The notes below the pieces were generated by a model that worked only from the letters and a program-made list of their open reading frames with translations, was not told the origin of the DNA and made no database searches. A stretch of DNA of 64,000 bases from Heterodera schachtii. Taxonomy: Eukaryota > Nematoda > Chromadorea > Rhabditida > Heteroderidae. Below, one piece after another: positions 1-14,418 of this stretch. A program made the translations under genes and the position numbers. The stretch covers positions 844,078 to 908,077 of the forward strand of contig SIJG01000002.1 of the NCBI GenBank assembly GCA_023374025.1. The letters run 5' to 3'. Each line of letters opens with the position of its first letter. Within the stretch, counting starts at the first letter, position 1.

Positions 1-3000
1 TAATATTTTTGCATATTAATTTCCAAATCTATTAACCATCTCCTAGCATAATTAAATGCAAATACTGCCTGCAAGGAGTATGCTTGAGGATATTAATGAA
101 AATTTTACTCATAATATTCTATTTCTGATTGTTTGAATTTTAGCATTTATTTTTTTGTCTTAATGAAAAAGTGAATGGTAATTTTTTAGAAACTGTTCGT
201 TATAATTATTTTCGTAATATGCCTTTATTATTAAATAAAAAAATTTCCTTTTAATATAGCATTATTTTTTATGCTTCTTCAACTCTATGAAAATTTATTT
301 TTTATGTTTAATTTTTTTCTGGTATTTATGAAAAAAAATTGTTTCTCGTTGACTTGTTTCATTTCTTTATATAATGGAATACAATTTTTATTTAAAATTT
401 TTAAATTATTTATAAAAATTCTTTCATTTTCATATTCAATAATAATAATTATTTTCCCACATGTTTTGGGGTTCTTTTGTGATTGCTGAGCAATCTTTTC
501 GAGAGGAAGAGAAGTGAACACTGTGAGCTCGTAGATAAATTATTATTTAAACATTCATTCGTTTAATTATTTGTTACTTTATTTTATTTTAGATTATTCT
601 TTTATTAAAAATATAATTATAATTATTTATGAAAGATTCATAAAATCAAAAAATGATATATTAATTTAGAATACCCAAGTAATATTGTGCTATATAATTT
701 AATACAATTTTATAATTTAAAGAAGTTGCAAAAATAATTATCCAAAATTAAGAAATTCATCTAACAAACTGTTAAAATTTTTAAAAAATTTAAACACTAT
801 TAAAATATAAAAAACATATACTCATAATGTACTTAATATAATTAATAGTTAACAAATATTTAAAAAATTAAAAACCTTCGAATCTTATAAGAAGTTTCAA
901 AAAGATAAATCTAATGCTAAAACTTCGTTAAGTTTCAAGCCAGAAAATTAATCAACAATATTTAGAAGAGAAGAATAAAAATGATTAACATTTCATTTCA
1001 TTACAATAATGTCTATAATAACATTATGGAAAAATTGTTCAAATTAACAATATAATTTCAAAAAATGATTGTAAAAAAATTATTTAAGAAAATATATTTC
1101 ATAAATTTAATGGAAAATGTATATTTAAACGAACAATTTAAAAAAAATTAGATGAACTTAAAACAAATCTTATATAAAAATAAATAAAGGAGCGTATATA
1201 TTATATCTTTTCATTGGAATTCTTGAAAAATTTCTTGGTTCAATATATACAAAAATTTTCTGAAATTTTTATAGGTTTTTGCACGTAATTTTATTTAAAA
1301 ACAATATAAACAAAATTTAATATAATTACCGAAAAACAATACCGAATAAAATATATCTTTTATATTTTCTAGCATTAGTATTATATGAAAAAATAATACT
1401 CATAAAATTAATACTTATTTTTAAATCAATGTATGAAGCCATAATTTTAACAAATTTCTAATTTGTTAATTATTTGCAAATTTAAATGTAAGAGAAAAGA
1501 AAGGTGCAAGAAAAGTTTGTGGAAGAGTCCCTAAACGCATGAGAAGTATAATAAAGCCATTGAACTGAATTTTTCTTCCAGAATTAAAATTATGTTTAAA
1601 AAAAAGTAAATAATAAATCATAAAATAACAAGTATCCTTACAGCTTATGAAAAAATAATACAATATAACGGATAAACATTTTATGTAAAATTATTAAAAA
1701 TTAAATATCTAGGATAATTAAGAACAAATTAACAGTTTGGTTTTAAATTAGTCCCTAACTCCCCTCAAATAAATGAATGAAAAGAAACATAATTGTGAAA
1801 CAAAATAGCTAACATAGCAACTATTAAAAAATTTTATAATAGCGATTTAATAAATTTTATAGAAAAACATAATAATTCAAAATTAGGAGGGTACCTCATT
1901 TTGGGGAAATTATACTTTTTGATTTCAAAAGACGAAAGTATTTTTTCTTTTTAATGAAATTAAAAACTGTTTTTGGGGGTATTATTTTTGAAATTTATAC
2001 TGTAAAAATTAACTTGTATTTGGTATTTTTCATTTGATGAAAATACCACTAAAAATAATGCTTTGAAAAATTTTAGTCAAGGCTTAGTGAAAATAAAAAA
2101 TTATAATTAAAATTATGATGTTTCTTGTACAACCCTAAAATATAAAGACGAACAATAATTAATATAATTTTATGAAGAAATGATAAGAAAATTTTTTAGT
2201 GTTTATTACGCGATTTTTTGGTTCCTAAAAATGAAACCCTATTTATTAATAAAAATAAATAAATAAAGTAAATTTACTTTAATTATTGAAAAGCTGAAAA
2301 CATTAAATTTTAAGCAAAAGAAATAAACTATCTTAAAAACACGCATTATTCTGCTAAGATATATTATTTTAATTATATTTCAAATATAATACGCATAAAC
2401 AAGTTATGTATAGAACTCTGATTAGAATCTGGAATAACTCATGGAATCAAATAAGGAAGTGTTTCAGAATTACGCAAAGAATAAAATTAATAATCTATCG
2501 GTAAATATCATAAAAGAAAACATCTACCGTGTAAAATATTCAAATTAAAAATTAAATTATTGTTTATTCCTTCCAGAGAGGCAAAGACAATATATATTTT
2601 AATAGAAAATATTACCAGGATTAACTTATATTTATATAATTATTATATTAACTTTAATATATTTTGGTTTAAATAAGTGCATTTTAATTAATAGAACACT
2701 TATCATCTCGTCTTTTTTCTCTATTTACGGTTCTTCGATCGATGCATTTATGAAAAGCGTTATTTTAACTGCGTATTTAAACAATTTTATTTAAAAAGTC
2801 GTTTTTATGAACATAATTACAATTCCATTACTAAATTGCTCATCAAGCAAGCAATTATAATTTTAATTCATCAAATAAATTTATTATTTTAATTTCAAAA
2901 GAATTAATTAATCTTTTCTTCACTAAAATGGACTTGGATGATGCTCAATGATGGACTATTTTAAATTTTTAGCACATTTCTGGCATTTTTTTTTAATTTT

Positions 3001-6000
3001 AACGAGTGGGTTGTTAATATTGAGGATATTACAGTACAAACTATAAGATATACAAATAATTAAAAAGATATGGTTGGTTTAATTTTTAAATTATAAGTAA
3101 CTTCAAAAAACAATTTGTTTTGAAAATTAAAAAAAAAGCTGTTTACTATTTAAAAATTAAATTAAGAGAATTGCTTATAAATTTTACTTATTAAAAATCA
3201 ATTAAACGCTCAAGCAAAATGCATTAGTTAAATTATAATGTAAACTTAAAAATTTAAATAAATGCAAGTATTATATTTTATGAAAATCTAAAAATAAAAT
3301 ATTTATATTAATTTTTCACTGCCTTTGCAATTTTATGAATTCCCGACATCACAGACAAGAAATATGACATGCAAACAATAGCACTATATAAATATTTCGA
3401 TATATTATCAAAAGTAAACGATTTAATAACATTCAAAACCATCGTCGATTCAAAGTTAAGAATATTAAGTAAATTAATAAAAAAAAATTTAAGGTTAAAT
3501 AAATACCTATAAAATGAAAGCCGGTTAACAGGTCACATGATATTGTTATGTTAAAATTTTTGGTTGTACTTTTTTTATAAACATTTTAATAATGCATCAT
3601 CAAGAAATTCTATTATTTGCTAAAACTAATTGAAAAAACCCCGAAGCAATTAAATTAAATTCAAATTTAAAATTATTATCATTAAATTAATTTTAATAAA
3701 AATAAATAAAAAATGCATTTTTACTAAACGATAAAATCATCTTTCGATTCTTTGATTTAAATTTGCAAAAAATAACTTCAATAAAAAAAATAATAATCAA
3801 TGTGGTTATGATGTAAAAAGTATTTATGATAACAATGACAACTACGGGTTCTTCCGCTTCCGTCGACAGAAACCGAGGTTCGATGGCAATAAATCTTAAG
3901 AAACTGAAACATATAAATCACAATAAAACATACTATAATTAAAAATAAATAATACCTATTGGGTAGATCTAATTAAATTGTAATAAAATACGATTCGGTA
4001 ACAATGGCGCTAAAATTAAAATTGCTTCGCTTGCTCAATAATTTTACAGTTTTTGCTAAATTAAAGTGTTCAAAATTATCAAGTATATGTAAAATCAATA
4101 TATGTAAATAACAATTATTATATTTCTTTAAGGTTCCTTGATACTTTTTAAATACAAACTGTTAGTTGTTATTGTTTCCAAAAGTATGTAATGCACAGAA
4201 AAGTAAAAATAACAAATAATTTTAAAAATAAAAATGAACCAAAATTATTAGCTTGAATCTTTTTGATAATTTTAATTGATAATTAAACGTTTATTTTATG
4301 AAGTAAATTATTAATTTAAAATTTATGAAAAATTCAAACTTAGCTACCAAAGAAATATATTAAAATTAGTAAAAACACTAAACTCAACTCAACCTATAAT
4401 ATTAATAAATAATTATAATAATATAGATAAAACGTTCAAGCATACAAAACTTCACGCAGTCAGGAAAGATAATTAAAAATTAAAATAATTAGTGTGCTTT
4501 AAAACAAATGTAAGAATAAATTAATCATTATAAAAGTTATGTCTTAATTCTATAATTACTATTTAAAAAGTTATTAACCTTTCTGAATATAAATACAGCT
4601 ATAATAAAGCTAAAAGAAAAGCCTTTGCCTTTCATACGGCGATGCTTTTTCAATATATATATATAAACTTATTTAACTTATAAGGTAATCACAAAGTGCT
4701 TTTAATTTTAAATTTCTTGAATATCAACCATTTATTATTAACTAATTCATTTATTATTATTTTATTTTCTCATCATTTTATACTGGATTATTATTTATTT
4801 CTACCTTTGTATCTTGGACTAATTCTTTCCATGTCATTGATCCGTTTTTCTTTGCAAAAATTAGTATAAATGCTTTAATATTAAAAACTTAATTATAATG
4901 GTTTAAATACTTGTCGTCATTACTTTTTAAATTCATTTTATTTAAATTGTTTAAACTCGTTTTATCAATTAAACGCAATTAATAATGCAATCAATTATTG
5001 GAACGACTTTAAATATTAATCACAGGCTTCAAGTTAATTTGAACAAGATAAATCGTAATTTAACTTTAATGGAATAAAATAAATTTAATTTTTTAATTTT
5101 TGTTTATTTAAGATTTTATAAAATTTCACTTTTCATTACAAAGAATTTTTAGTTTCTACACTAATTTTAATAGAAAAAATGTGTTAGCATGAAATACTTG
5201 TCATTTATGAATATTTTCATTTGTTTAATTCGCTTATTGTTCATCATCGATAAAATTTAAGTTACTAATTTTAAATTAGTAATATTAATTTTCAATGTTT
5301 TTAATTTCAAATCCAAATGTTTTCTTTCAATATCCTGACTAAATAGATTATACTTTTTAATCCTTAACCATTATTCATAACAAAAAAATATTTTTTTTTT
5401 ACTTCAACATTATTATTTGGTGAATTTATATTTTTATATAAATCTGAAATAAATTTGTTTAAAATATTTTTTGTTGTCAATTCAAAACAATTATTTTGCA
5501 ACTATTTGTTATTTCTGGTACCTTTAATACCCCTAACCTAATAAAAATAAATATGATATTAAGAATTTTATTTTTACTTTTATTGCGAAAATACAATTAA
5601 ATATTAATTAAAATTAATTTTGTCCGTTATTATTCTTTTGGCTGCTTTGAATTTGTTAGCTAAAATTTTAATTTATTTATGTGTTGAATTTTCTGTCTAA
5701 ATTTTCAATAAAATATAATTAATTGGAAAAAATTATCTAATATATTCTCTTATTAATTATAATAATTATTTGACTTGTTTTAATATAAATGAAAATAAGA
5801 ATTTAAAGTTTATATTCTAATAAATTAAATAAAAAAGGCGTTAAAAACAAAAAGAAATGATAATTTTCTACTTTTATTTAAATACAAACCCATGCATAAT
5901 TTTTTTGAATCACCGAAAAGAGATAAACATAAACGCAGGGTGATAACAAAGAAAATTTAAAATTCAGATATGTTATCCTACATAGCAAAAAATCTCTATA

Positions 6001-6147
6001 ATTTTATTATAATTCTGTTTCAGGTTAAGAATAATATATATTTTAATAGAATAAAAATTTTAACAAAATTAATAAATAAATTTGCTTGATAAAAAGAATT
6101 CAAAACCATTAGACAAAAATATAATTTATATTATCAAAAGTAGTCAT
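1..6147. other. AT-rich gene-free stretch
   Basis: No gene is recognised. The sequence is AT-rich with homopolymer runs and ORFs no longer than chance predicts. About 240-600 is T-rich on the + strand and most of the rest is A-rich or mixed. A perfect 15-base palindrome (GATTGCTGAGCAATC) lies at 481-495, next to a GC-richer patch (about 480-560) open in one + frame. A second GC-richer patch at about 3838-3900 begins with an ATG and is open for 35 codons. A short AT microsatellite lies near 4651. None of this is enough to call a gene. Confidence 0.6.
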
Positions 6148-6600
6148 ATGCACCCAAAAGCTAAGAATTTTATTTTGTTTTGGTCAAAATTAAACCAAAA
6201 GGCGGATGGAGATTAACTAAATGGTCAGTTTGTGGTGAATAATATCGACCCGGCAAAAAATTATGTTATAATTTTATATAAATCAATACAAAAAAAAATC
6301 ATTGGTATATCAGAGGATTTGTAGTGCCAATAAACCACTTTGAATAAAATTATATCAAGTAAAAATTTTTAAAAGAGCTTTAATAGAAGACTATATAATT
6401 AATGTGATAAATAATTCATTTCGCAATTTACGGTAATTGGTAACAGAATAATAAGAAATAAAAAGCATATAATGAGGAGAGATTTGAGTTTAAAACATAT
6501 AATTGATGGCGATTTTGTTCAACAAGAGAAAAAGAGTTAACAAATGAAAATCTTCAAAGAACAAGGCCAGTGTAAGAAATTATATTAAACTTAAAAATTA
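6148..6600 (+). pseudogene. decayed ORF-like stretch, unidentified
   Basis: Starting at an ATG at 6148, one + frame reads for about 150 codons with coding-like composition. It is broken only by TAA or TAG (for example 6214-6216, 6322-6324, 6538-6540) and never by TGA. Recognisable blocks include FILFWSKLNQKADGD just after the ATG, FVVNNIDPAKNYVIILYKS after the first stop, and MRRDLSLKHIIDGDFVQQ from 6472. No family is recognised. It may be an old pseudogene fragment or chance in AT-rich DNA; the all-TAA/TAG pattern is not rare by chance at this composition. Confidence 0.2.
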
Positions 6601-9600
6601 TAAGTTGCAAAAATAATTAAGATGAATTGTCACAATTTTTGAAAATTTATTTTACCGAATGCATATGAAATATAATAATGTTATTTAAATTATCTTAAAA
6701 AATTCATTCTTCAATCAATAAATTTATTTTAAATAATAAATGATTCGAATCAAAAATAATTATGCAAACAACTAATAAAACAAATTAATTTATCCTGAAT
6801 TTTTTACAAAATTTCATATTTCAAAACACAAACACTTGGCATTTTCACCATTTTAATTCTTATTATGCTAATTTTTTAAAGCCTAATTTTTAACAATGAA
6901 TGATTTAAAAAATTTCAACATAATAATCTTATAAAATTCAACTGATTTAATAGAATTATTGTAAAATATATCTTTAATTTAGCTTTTTAAACAATAATCG
7001 AATATATACTATAAATTATTAAAAAAAAAGAAAAATATTTAGATTATTATGGAAAACAATTTAGACATAAATATAAATAAATTTTTAAACATGATCCATG
7101 ATTAAAGCTTTCAAAGAACTTATATTGGGTTCAGTTTTGATCGGGCATGCATTAAAATTCATTGTTTTTGTTCTTCAATAAATATTCAAAATATTATAAA
7201 TAACCAATTTGGCAAAAATCTGAAGATTTTACATTAATTAAAACAAATAAATAAAACTCAAAAAATATTTTGATGCCTACTGAAAAATATGAAATTTTTG
7301 AAAAAAATATATAAAAAACTTTGAATGAAAAATTAACATATGGAATTTCACGATCAACACGAGAAAAATAATGGAGAAACATAAAAGCTTTTTATGCTTA
7401 ATATTATATTAAATATAAATTAATAAAAACATCATTTCTACAAAATAATAAATGCTTAATTACGGAAGAAAACTCTAGATTTGTATTTCCAAAGTAATTT
7501 ATTATATTTTCTATTGAAATATAACTTTAAAATCTCTTAAGCTTACACTTAATAAGAAAAAGAAAACATATAATAGTAATTTTGTCTTAATTAAAAAGTA
7601 CATAGTAAAATTGTTATTACATGAAAAATAAATTAAAAACATAAGAGAAAATTAATTCAAACCTATATTTGAAGGTTTTTTACTTGTATCATCAAATTAA
7701 TTTTTTGTAAATATTATTAAAAGCATAATTATTAAGAATTATTAAAATTAAAACTCGAATCGCTGATCAAGCGACCAGCAGGAGGCAGATTTGATAATCT
7801 CGTCTCTCGATCGATTTAAAAATTCCACTTAAGAGTTTTGTTGAAATAAGTAAATTACCTGAGTGAAAAAATAATCTAAGATAAATGACATCACATGTTT
7901 TTAAACTTTTATTTCATCGAATACATAAGTAAAATAATAACCTTACTCTAAAATTTTCTAAAAAAATACGTTCTTCAAACCAATATGAAAAATAACAACA
8001 AAAATTTAATATGAAAAAAATAATTCAAATATACGGTAATGAAAATCATCATTAATGCCAGAAAAAAAAATAAATATTAAATATGAGTAAAAATAAGTTT
8101 ATTATTGAAGATTTCTAGATAACATATTTACCAGTCTTCATATGAAAATAACTCAAAGAAACAAAAGCAGCCAAATTTTGCAAAATAAACTAAATACACA
8201 GGGTGAGATAAAATTTTTGTAAAAATATTGCTTATATACTAATATAAAAAATAAAATACCAATAATTATCGAGTCCATCTCCATAGACGCAAAGAAAATC
8301 GAAAATCCTTGGGCAGAAATAAAAAAATATAAAAGTTTACAAATAAAATTAAACATCTTTTTAAATAATTTAATAATTTTACTTTTTTAATTATTTAATC
8401 CTCAAATTGTAAAAATAATTAGTTTATATTGATAACTCTTTTATATTAAGAAAAGTTAAACTATAAATTTAAACATTACAAATATTTAAAAATACAAAAT
8501 TGAGAGATGAAACGTTTTTATGAATGAGAATGAGGTGACAAGATTTATTAAATATATTTAAAGGTAAATAAAACAAATACAAATTTACATTATTTGGTTT
8601 AGAGATAAATATAACAAATAAAGGTAAATTCATAAATGCAACTCTTGTTTTAAAGACATAATATGATTTTATGTTGAAATTACTTAAAGCATTAGCATAA
8701 ACAAAAATATTACATATTGAAAAAGTAAACGATTAATTTAAAAATATTTGTTTTATAATAACACACATGAAATGGAAAAATTTTTCTTTCAAATAAATGA
8801 AAATTATTTCAGCCTACAATACTAGAGAATAATTTTTTTAAATAGAAAATAAATTATAAATTTATTATCGCTCGGAAATTATAAAAAAATAATTTCTGCT
8901 TAAGCATATTTATTTTTATTTAATTATATTATTGTTTCGCCACATATTAATTTATTTGATTGACTTCAAATAACTTTCTTCAAATTTCATTAAAATAATC
9001 CATCTTTAAATAATTTCATTTCTTTGAGACAAATTGCTGGAAACTGTGTATATCATCGAACTTTTATAGATATCCCGTCCGTAACATAATAAATAATTTT
9101 GGTATTAAAAAATTTAGCGGGAGTAAAAAAAATGCAGCAACTATAATTACATATTTTGGAAATGATAGCATTTTATTAAAAAAAATTAATTAATTAATTA
9201 ATTACGAAATTTAAATCTAAAAAAATTTTTTGAGAACATCTTGCACTCGCTATTTTAAATGGTTTTGAAGGCATAAAGGACAAAATTCGTATGATTAGGT
9301 GGCAATATATAAACTTTACAAATCAAATTAAATTAAAATTTGAACACTTGAAGAACTGTAAGCAATTCTTATTTAAAATTTATTTTAAACATATAATAAT
9401 ATAAATATTTGTGATAAAACAATGAATTAATCTCAAATATAATAAGTTAGTTAGTTGTTAACCAAGAAAATTATTATTAACATGAAATAAAATAATGCTG
9501 ATGCGATCTAATATTTGAGTATAAGTTGTTATTTTATCAATTATTTATGTACTGCTTCTGTCTAATTCTCTGATTATATTTATTTGTAAACAAAAAATTA

Positions 9601-12027
9601 TTATTTTTAATACTTAGAACCGATAAAACATTAAATATTTAAATCACAATGAAATTATTGAACTTTTTGTTAGATGTGGCATTTTTTGTTTTCATAATTG
9701 GTAATTAAGTTTTTTAATATAAGATTTTAAACAACTAAAAAAAGTTTTGTTTTGTTTATTCAAAATATTCACTTTCTACAAAAAGTTTACTACTAAAATT
9801 TTTGTATTTTTTATCTATATTATTTATTTCAAAATATTAATTTGTATTTGTAACTTTTTCATTAATAAATTTTACTGAGCTTCTTACAAATTGGCCCACG
9901 TTATGTAATTGATTTTATATTGAAATTATTATATTCTTCTTTTAGCAAGCATGCATTTTTTATTGCTATCTTTCATAAAGGTTTATTTTGTAAATTAAAA
10001 ATTTCGCATTTTTGTTAAATATTATAAATTTCATAATGAAAGCTCTTAGCTTTTAATTATTAAAAAATTTTTTATTTGGATTGAGGTTTTGATATTATAT
10101 TTATTTAATATGTTTGATTTTAGCAGTTTTTCCACGTTCTTGCAATAAAGTTTATTTAACAGAAAACTTAGGCTTGTACTATTGTATATGTGTGTGGGAT
10201 TTATGTGTCTATTAGCAGTATATTTTGGTATCAAAAGACATAAATCGACTTTTTACACATAAGAACTTAATATTTTTATTTGAATAATAATTAATATTCT
10301 TTGAAATACTATTAGTGCGTTATTATTCTATGAGCCTTTATGATAATTTTATATTTTATGTTGTTTCATAGCAATATCTATTGACCGATTCCGATATTTT
10401 GTTAATGTTGTTTGCCTTGACGATTTATTTTTTTAATTATAGATTTTTGTAAAATAAGTAAATTTTTTAATGGCCGCCGCCGTGAACTTCTGTTTATAAA
10501 CATTATTTTATAAATTCTACTTCGTGACAAGTATCTTTTATTTCATATTACAATAAGATTTTGCAAAATCTATGCATTTAAGAAATTCATTTAAGAGATT
10601 ATTCAGTAATTTAAACTAGGTATAACTCTCATACTATGATCATTCAAAAAATTGGAAAATTAGTAAATCATTGTTGTTGTTTCTTATAATCATTGTAATT
10701 AATCGCTTTTTTGCTTATTATTCTATTATTTTATTTTATTATTTATTATTAAGCAATAATTAATTTAAAATTTTTTTCAAAGCATTTTAGTAAATAATAT
10801 ATTTATATTAAATATATTGTTTTTATACTAACAAATAAGCTATTATTTATGTTTCATTCCCTTTCACATGGCTCTTGGGGTTCACCATCATAGGTTTAAT
10901 TTAGTTTATGAATAAATCCAATGCAATACTATTTTTATTGAGTTTAAAAAATAATTATTCACTTAAATTTACGTTTAAAAATAATGAAATTTTTGTTTTT
11001 CTCTTTTCATTTATCATTTTTGCATCAATTTTTCTTTTTCTTAAAATTATATTGCGTTTTACTTTTGAAATAGTAATTAATAGGGCTGCAACTGTGAAGA
11101 AAAATTCCAAAAATAGTTACTAAAATAATGAGTAAAAATGCCAAAAAAGTGACAAAATAGTGACAAAAAGTGCAACGTAGTGATGAATAGTGACAGAAAA
11201 AATTTAGCGGATGAATTTTTAGAAACTTTTCCAATTCATTGGATTTATTTTTGAAAATGGTCGTTTGGCAATTAAAAAAATCTTTGTTAAACATTGACCC
11301 AAAATTAAATTTTATTAGAGATGACTTTTTAAATGATGAGCGCTGCTCTGGTCATGAAATTAATAACTTTTTAAATCACAAAGTAATTGTTTATTTTTCA
11401 AAAAATCAATAGATTTTAAAATATAACCAAAATATACAAAGAAAATTATTTTCAACATTAAATTATTTTACGATCAAAGCAAAACAAACATATCTTTTGT
11501 TTTCTTGGCAAACAAATTAATAAAAAAAATATAAAAGCAATTAATTAAAAATATATGTTAATGATAACCAAATAGAAAGTAAATTCAATATTTTGATTTT
11601 TACTTAATGAATATACAAATGGAATTAGATTGTCGCAATTTTACGAGTTTTTCATTAATTTAGGTTGATTAATCTCATAATTATTAAATGATTATTTAAT
11701 TTTTTATTTTAGGTATTTGGCTTTTGTCAAATAAGGAATTATTTGCCAAAATATAAATATACAAGAAAAGAAAATAACTGACGAACTCATTAGTGAACAA
11801 AAAAATAAAAGGGAGAAAAAAAAGAAAAGCAAAAAAAAAAAAATCGAATTATAGCGAAAGAGAGGAATCTCACTTATAAATAAAGTCATTAACACTCAAA
11901 AACACTTCATCAAAAATATGCCAAACTGCAATTTAACCAAGCATGCAAATTTTTATTAGTTTTTAGTAATTAAAGTTACCTTTTATGAATAGAAAATATT
12001 TTATTAAATTGTAAGTATACTTTAAAT
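6601..12027. other. AT-rich gene-free stretch
   Basis: No gene is recognised. A TTAA microsatellite sits at about 9185-9203. GC-richer islands occur at about 7745-7835 (open on both strands) and 10376-10440. The latter follows a possible splice acceptor (TTTCATAG) and reads ISIDRFRYF, resembling the end of transmembrane helix 3 in a GPCR but too short to call. At about 11140-11200 there is a degenerate tandem of a 'tagtgacaaaa'-like unit. About 9540-11020 is clearly T-rich on the + strand, while 7000-9000 is A-rich. Confidence 0.6.
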
Positions 12028-12320
12028 CAGGGTTCGCAGATGAAAATTTTCAAAAGCCTCATTTGGCAGGCAAAATAGCCTCATTTTGGGTCAAAAAACC
12101 TCATTTTTAAAATTTATTCAAAACACGTTTAAAATGTTCAAATGTTATAAATTCAAAGTTGGTTTTTGTGATACTTTTTTCAAAACTTTTTGGGGAATAA
12201 GGGGCCGGCGGTGCCGATGGAAATTGAGAATTTTGACCATATTTTTAGCAAATTTTCATTAAAAATTATTAATTATGTGATTTTTTGGGAAAAAATTGGT
12301 AAAAAATAATTTTAAATGTT
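12028..12320 (+). mobile_element. diverged hAT-like MITE fragment
   Basis: The segment begins CAGGGTTCGCAG, a plausible hAT terminus. It contains repeated CCTCATTT motifs near that end, then a GC-rich core at 12203-12218 (GGCCGGCGGTGCCGAT). The core and its flank (CTTTT..GGG..GG before, AAAATTTTGA-like after) match the interior of the intact hAT MITE at 43098-43732. No matching right terminal repeat or target duplication was found, so the right border is arbitrary and the element is probably truncated or decayed. Confidence 0.4.
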
Positions 12321-13810
12321 TTATAATTTTCGGTCTATTTTATGTTTTTTCATTAATTAATAGGTTTTAAAAATAGAAGTTTATTTATTTTTTCAATGAA
12401 ATCATTTTACTTGTGTACTTTTGAATAAAATACAAAATAAACAGATTTTGGTGTGTATTTAACCATTGATGAGAACCTAAAATTTTAAGGTTAATTTTAA
12501 TTACCCAGTAAATATATAAATTATTTTTAATTTATTTTGAATTTTTTTAGCCAAATATTTTATTAATAATTGTAATGCTTTTTTTGCCTATTTCTAATAT
12601 TAATTTTGTAAATTTCTTTATTTCATCATAAGATTTTTTGGTATTCTTCGCTGTACATGATATATTTAATCGCATTCATTTCTTTTTCTTAATTGAAAAT
12701 TTCAAAATTTTTATTCATTTTTCTTCATATTAAATTCATTTGTTGTCTTTTATTTTTAATTTTAAAAAATAACGTTAAATCTTTTAATAGCAATGCTTAT
12801 TTTTTATTAGAAGGCAGAACAGAAAAATTCATCTATGAATTATTTGTTATTTAAATAATTTATATTTTAAATTCTTTTGATTATTTATTTTATATGACGT
12901 TATTTTCAATTAATTCACATAATTTTTTATTGGCAGCTGTTGTTTATTATATATATTATACTAATTATGATTCAAAATATATTTAGTTTTAATTATTGTT
13001 TTTATTTTTAAAACTAAATTTATTTTTGTCACTATCACCAATATTTATTAATCCCTTTAAATCGCTGGTGGATATTATTTTTTTAATGGATATGATAGAA
13101 AAATTATTTTTAGAGTTTATTATAGTTGTTTATTTTTTTTTTTTAAATTTAATCTAAATCATTTAAATCAATTAATTTTGGGATGCTTAAATCGATAAAA
13201 CTATTCCTGTTTAAAATTTTAATATTAAAAAATAGTAGTTAACACAGTTTTGTTTAATTGTTTGAATATGTAATAATTACAAATATTATCTCTTGTCAAT
13301 GTGTTTCCAAGCTTTTTCGAGCTCTCCTTTTCATCTCTTTAGCTTTTATCTGAGCAGAATTTTGGGTATAAATTACAAAGTTTTTTATATAAAACAATTT
13401 TTTTGTTACTAGCTTTAATGCAATTAATTAAATTAAATAATAATCGTTTATGCTTTTCTAATAAAAATTTAGTTAATGATTTTATCAAAAAAATATTTCT
13501 TTAAATTTATTTTTTCTATAATTTTTTTATTTAATAAAATTTAATTTTGTTCATATTTTCAATATTTTAGTACCTTTTATTAATAAATAGTGTTAAGTTT
13601 AAAATAAATAAATTTAATGAAGTAGAAATAGAAAAATTAAGAAAATTTATTGAAAATGAGTCAGAAAAAACAAAAAAATACAAATATAAAAATAAATAAA
13701 AACGAATGTTCGCAAGATATTATTCTAATTTGAATAAAATTAAATATGCAATAATGAATAACTCAACAATTAGCAAACAAAAAATTTACTTACTTTAAAA
13801 TAAAATGAGT
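12321..13810. other. AT-rich gene-free stretch
   Basis: T-rich on the + strand, with no supported gene, RNA or repeat. It separates the hAT-like fragment from the intact MITE. Confidence 0.6.
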
Positions 13811-13818
13811 GTAATTAA

Positions 13819-14410
13819 TAGGGCTTCCATTTTTAGGCAAATGCCTAAAATTTTTGCGCACTTAATACGCATAGATAAGCACGAAAAAAGCATTTTCCGC
13901 TTAGTTTGGGGTGTCTACGATGACTTTTATAATGCCTATTTTTGCCTATTTTGGACTTTTTGTGCTTAATGCCTAAATTCCTATTTTTATGCCTATTTCG
14001 CCATTTTTGGCGCCTTTTTCAGGATTTTCGGAAAAATTCTTAACAAAAATGAAAATTACACCCCTAAGAATCGCCAGAAAAAATTTCAGAAAATGCACCA
14101 CTAAGAATGAAAAAAATTTTCACAAAAATTTATCCTCAAAATTCAGTATTTTTTCTTAATAAAAATTTTCGCTTTAAAAAATTATTTTTATCGAAAACAA
14201 CTTTAAAACAATTGAAATATGGGCAAAATACCTTTTTGGATTAAGTTTTTACGTGATTTGCAACCTAAAAAGCGTTAATAAAAAAATTTCTTTGCCTATT
14301 TTCGTGCCTATTGGGGATTTTTGTGCCTATTTAATGCCTATTTTGCGATTTTTTTATGCCTTTTTAGGTGCCTATTTCACGATTTTTTATGCCTAAAAAT
14401 GGAAGCCCTA
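13819..14410. mobile_element. hAT-type MITE with perfect TIRs and 8-bp TSD
   Basis: A 592-bp non-autonomous DNA transposon. Its 21-base ends are perfect inverted repeats: the left begins TAGGGCTTCCATTTTTAGGC and the right ends GCCTAAAAATGGAAGCCCTA. It is flanked by a perfect 8-bp direct duplication, GTAATTAA, at 13811-13818 and 14411-14418. An 8-bp duplication and a TAGGG start are hallmarks of the hAT superfamily. The interior has no coding capacity but many copies of GCCTATTTT in both halves, the arrangement expected of subterminal transposase-binding repeats. It also has a small perfect hairpin, CGCCATTTTTGGCG. Intact ends suggest fairly recent insertion by an autonomous hAT elsewhere in the genome. 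Confidence 0.9.
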
Positions 14411-14418
14411 GTAATTAA

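Noticed and set aside
285..521. 78-codon minus-strand ORF and overlapping 72-codon plus-strand ORF
   Set aside because: The minus ORF starts at a non-ATG codon; composition is Ile/Asn/Lys or Phe-rich as expected from AT-rich noise; no motif.
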